NCBI GenBank assembly: GCA_029255685.2
Contig: CM055316.2
Location: forward strand, 70,385,237 to 70,449,236
From: Silene conica
Lineage: Eukaryota; Streptophyta; Magnoliopsida; Caryophyllales; Caryophyllaceae
Direction: 5' to 3'
Length of the DNA stretch: 64,000 nt
Shown: positions 62,111-64,000 of the stretch, one piece after another
Layout of the letters: each line of letters opens with the position of its first letter
Numbering within the stretch: position 1 is the stretch's first letter
Position numbers and translations under genes: made by a program
The notes under the pieces: model-generated
Database searches by the model: none
What the model saw: only the letters and a program-made list of their open reading frames with translations
Told to the model about the DNA's origin: nothing

Positions 62111-63609
62111 TGATGAGTCATATTTATATATACTTTAATGCCTCCTCTTAGCATCTTTTGTTATGGTTCTGTGATTAGAATTGGTATTTATATGTCACTT
62201 TTAGTAGATATCGATACTTCTGTATTTCTGTGTTTAAATGCAGAATGGATTCATTTGTCGAACAAAAGAGTGATATATAGCACCAAGGATTCAACAAGAC
62301 AAAGCACAAGAAGATATCCAAGAACTAAGGAAGAATAAAGGATAAGAATTGAAGCTAGACGAGCAAAAGAACAACTCCATATAACTAGTACCTAGTTATA
62401 AGGGCCATATCTCAGGCTATAAAATTTATAATCAAGAGATTCAAATTGGAGGTGAAAGCTTATCCTTTTAGCTTTCCAACGCCGTAAAAATCGCTTGATT
62501 CTGACAAGTAACGAAGAAATGACGGACGTTTGAACTTCAGTGCACAAAGCAGGAATTACGCGCTAAGAGGTCCCTCGATCGAGGACAAATAATCCTCGAT
62601 CGAGGAACCTTTTCTCAGGAACGCGCAGCTACGGCAATAGGTCCCTCGATCGAGTACATCTTGTCCTCGATCGAGGAACCCTTCAGCGACAGGATTCTTT
62701 CCGGAAACCTTCCAAAGTCGCTCCTTATGTTTTATTATATAAGGAGTCGTGCCCTTTGAGTCTTTTATGCTTTTTTCTACCCTAATTTCAGTCCTTTTTC
62801 TTTCTTTTAGTTTAGTTTTACAAATCCCCAAATTAAATTAGCTTTTAGTTTTATGCATTGGATCTTGCCTCCAATTACGGTATTATTGTTAATCTTTCTT
62901 TATTTCTTTTTTCAATTAAGTTCTTGTTATTCCTTCATGCCTTTAATTATGTTATTAATCGTTTTCCCTCTTTTCTTTGTTGTTGTCGTTGTTGTTATCA
63001 TGCTTAGCTAATTTATTTGTCTAGGGTGAAAAGAGATCTAGGTGATTAGAAAGGGGAATTAAACTTTAATGATCTTTAATTGTTAAACTGCTTATTATTA
63101 TTGTTCTATTGTTGTTTTAAATCTGATTAGTTAATTACTGGCCAGGATTAGTTAATTAATCTCACAAATTAGTCTTAAATTCGACCGTAGATTAAGACTA
63201 AGATAGGCCACAACAATTGAATGGACTGAACTAATTATAGCGACCGCATGTTAGGTTTAGATCTAAAGATTATATGAATACCGATCGGACATATGATCTT
63301 AAATAATAATTGTGCCCAATTGAATTAGTTAAAATCCCATTCCCCTGGATAATTGCCTATGTGAACTTGATCACTAGATCTTTCTTAATACTTTGTTTAC
63401 ATCTTTATTTACTTACCTTGCAACTAGTTGGTTAGAAAACAAAAACAATCAAACAACCAAACTTGTGACCCCTTAAGACGGATATAAATATTAACAAACT
63501 GAAATTTACCACCGCCTCCCTGTGGATACGATACCCTACTTACCTCTAGCTATTTGTTAGTAGTAATTTAGGATTACTTTGATTTAGGGTGACGACTTTA
63601 CCCTTGTCA
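62111..63609 (+). repeat. 5' LTR of the Athila-type element (1499 bp)
   Basis: Begins TGATGAGTCATATTTATATA and ends CCCTTGTCA, four bases before the primer site. Contains four copies of a CTCGATCGAG palindrome (62573-62676) followed by a TATATAAGG box near 62736. The other LTR is outside the window, so the limits rest on TG..CA and the primer site. Confidence 0.8.
62571..62680 (+). repeat. Four CCTCGATCGAGG palindromes in the LTR
   Basis: Copies at 62573-62584, 62594-62605, 62644-62654 (last base changed) and 62665-62676. They are arranged as two units of about 71 bp, each GGTCCCTCGATCGAG ... CCTCGATCGAGGAACC, so each unit can form a hairpin as well as four self-palindromes. Confidence 0.9.
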
Positions 63610-63613
63610 AATT

Positions 63614-63631
63614 TGGCGCCGTTGCCGGGGA
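63614..63631 (+). other. Primer-binding site, tRNA-Asp type
   Basis: TGGCGCCGTTGCCGGGGA is the primer site typical of Athila/Tat gypsy elements, complementary to the 3' end of tRNA-Asp. Confidence 0.88.
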
Positions 63632-63725
63632 GGCAACTAATTTCTATTTGTTTTTAATTATATTTGTCTTTTCGTCTCAAGGGACATTAGTTCCTTGAGG
63701 CAGTTTTACTCTTTTCTTGCTGTGT

Positions 63726-64000
63726 ATGCCTAGGTCTAACAGGTTAGAGATTGCCCCTTTCAATCCCGAACCCGAAAGAACCTTCCGTTATAGACAGAGC
63801 CTTTAGAGAAGAAAAGGTCAAATGCAAGACTTGAGTACATTTGTCTACGAGCAGAGCATATGGCGCATGGAGCTAGATGAAATCGAACATTTGCTCTATG
63901 GAGATGAGCCGCATCCTCCTCCAATCTACAATTCCAAAGTAGATGGCGTCATAAAAGCTGAACTGGATGCTTGGTAAGCTGAAATGCTCAAAGATGACCA
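63726..64000 (+). pseudogene. gag: Athila-type gag, broken, runs off window
   Basis: The ATG at 63726 opens a frame with LEIAPFNPEPERTFRYRQS, like the start of Athila gag. In-frame stops occur at 63804 (TAG) and 63975 (TAA), with similarity-like sequence continuing in the same frame between them. This copy could not make full-length gag. Confidence 0.7.

Larger units (their letters stand above)
62111..64000 (+). mobile_element. Ty3/gypsy retrotransposon, Athila type, left end only
   Basis: 5' LTR (62111-63609), tRNA-Asp-type primer site and the start of a gag-like frame, continuing off the window. The 5-bp target site would be ATAGT (62106-62110). The primer site and the FNPEPERTF-type gag start are what suggest Athila/Tat rather than a chromovirus. 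Confidence 0.82.

Overview
This is nuclear DNA of a flowering plant, probably a eudicot. The evidence is intron-rich genes with GT..AG splice sites and AT-rich introns, plant-specific families (UDP-glycosyltransferase with PSPG box, B3 domain, F-box-associated domain, ARFB-type GTPase), and plant transposons (Stowaway, hAT and Mutator-like MITEs, a Sirevirus-type copia element, an Athila-type gypsy element). I cannot name the species from sequence alone. No rRNA, tRNA, CRISPR or organellar genes were seen.

Layout. 1-7566 (+): the 3' 18 exons of exportin-1 (XPO1/CRM1), 617 codons; the N-terminal half lies off the left edge. 7567-11650: intergenic DNA with a dead RNase H-like fragment, a small B3-domain ORF and a cluster of MITEs. 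11654-12568 (+): an F-box-associated-domain ORF with no F-box. 13534-15111 (-): a complete three-exon UGT78-like glycosyltransferase with an altered PSPG core. 15600-19064: nested MITEs. 19388-24549 (+): a complete six-exon ARFB-type small GTPase of 193 aa. 26096-46902 (-): a complete 19-exon, 20.8-kb BRF1-type TFIIIB subunit of 580 aa. Its introns hold a solo LTR with a 27-bp minisatellite, many MITEs, a LINE remnant and a nested element containing a 543-bp tandem duplication. All 19 exon phases close, so the gene looks intact despite this load.

47.2-64 kb is a transposon nest. A promoter plus an intron-containing 'putative gypsy-type transposon' (PF04195-like) gene at 48930-50884 is cut in its last visible exon by a copia/Sirevirus element (50885-62110). 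That element carries gag, pol, an envelope-like ORF, two polypurine tracts and LTRs that differ by only about seven substitutions. Its pol is interrupted by a 534-bp hAT MITE with an exact 8-bp target duplication. Its 3' LTR is cut at 62110/62111 by an Athila-type gypsy element whose 5' LTR, tRNA-Asp primer site and broken gag run off the right edge. Order of events: transposon gene, then Sirevirus, then hAT MITE and Athila in either order.

The housekeeping genes (nuclear export, vesicle traffic, RNA polymerase III initiation) and the UGT are neighbours without an evident shared pathway. Gene models are read by eye from splice sites, phase and family similarity. No database search was run.
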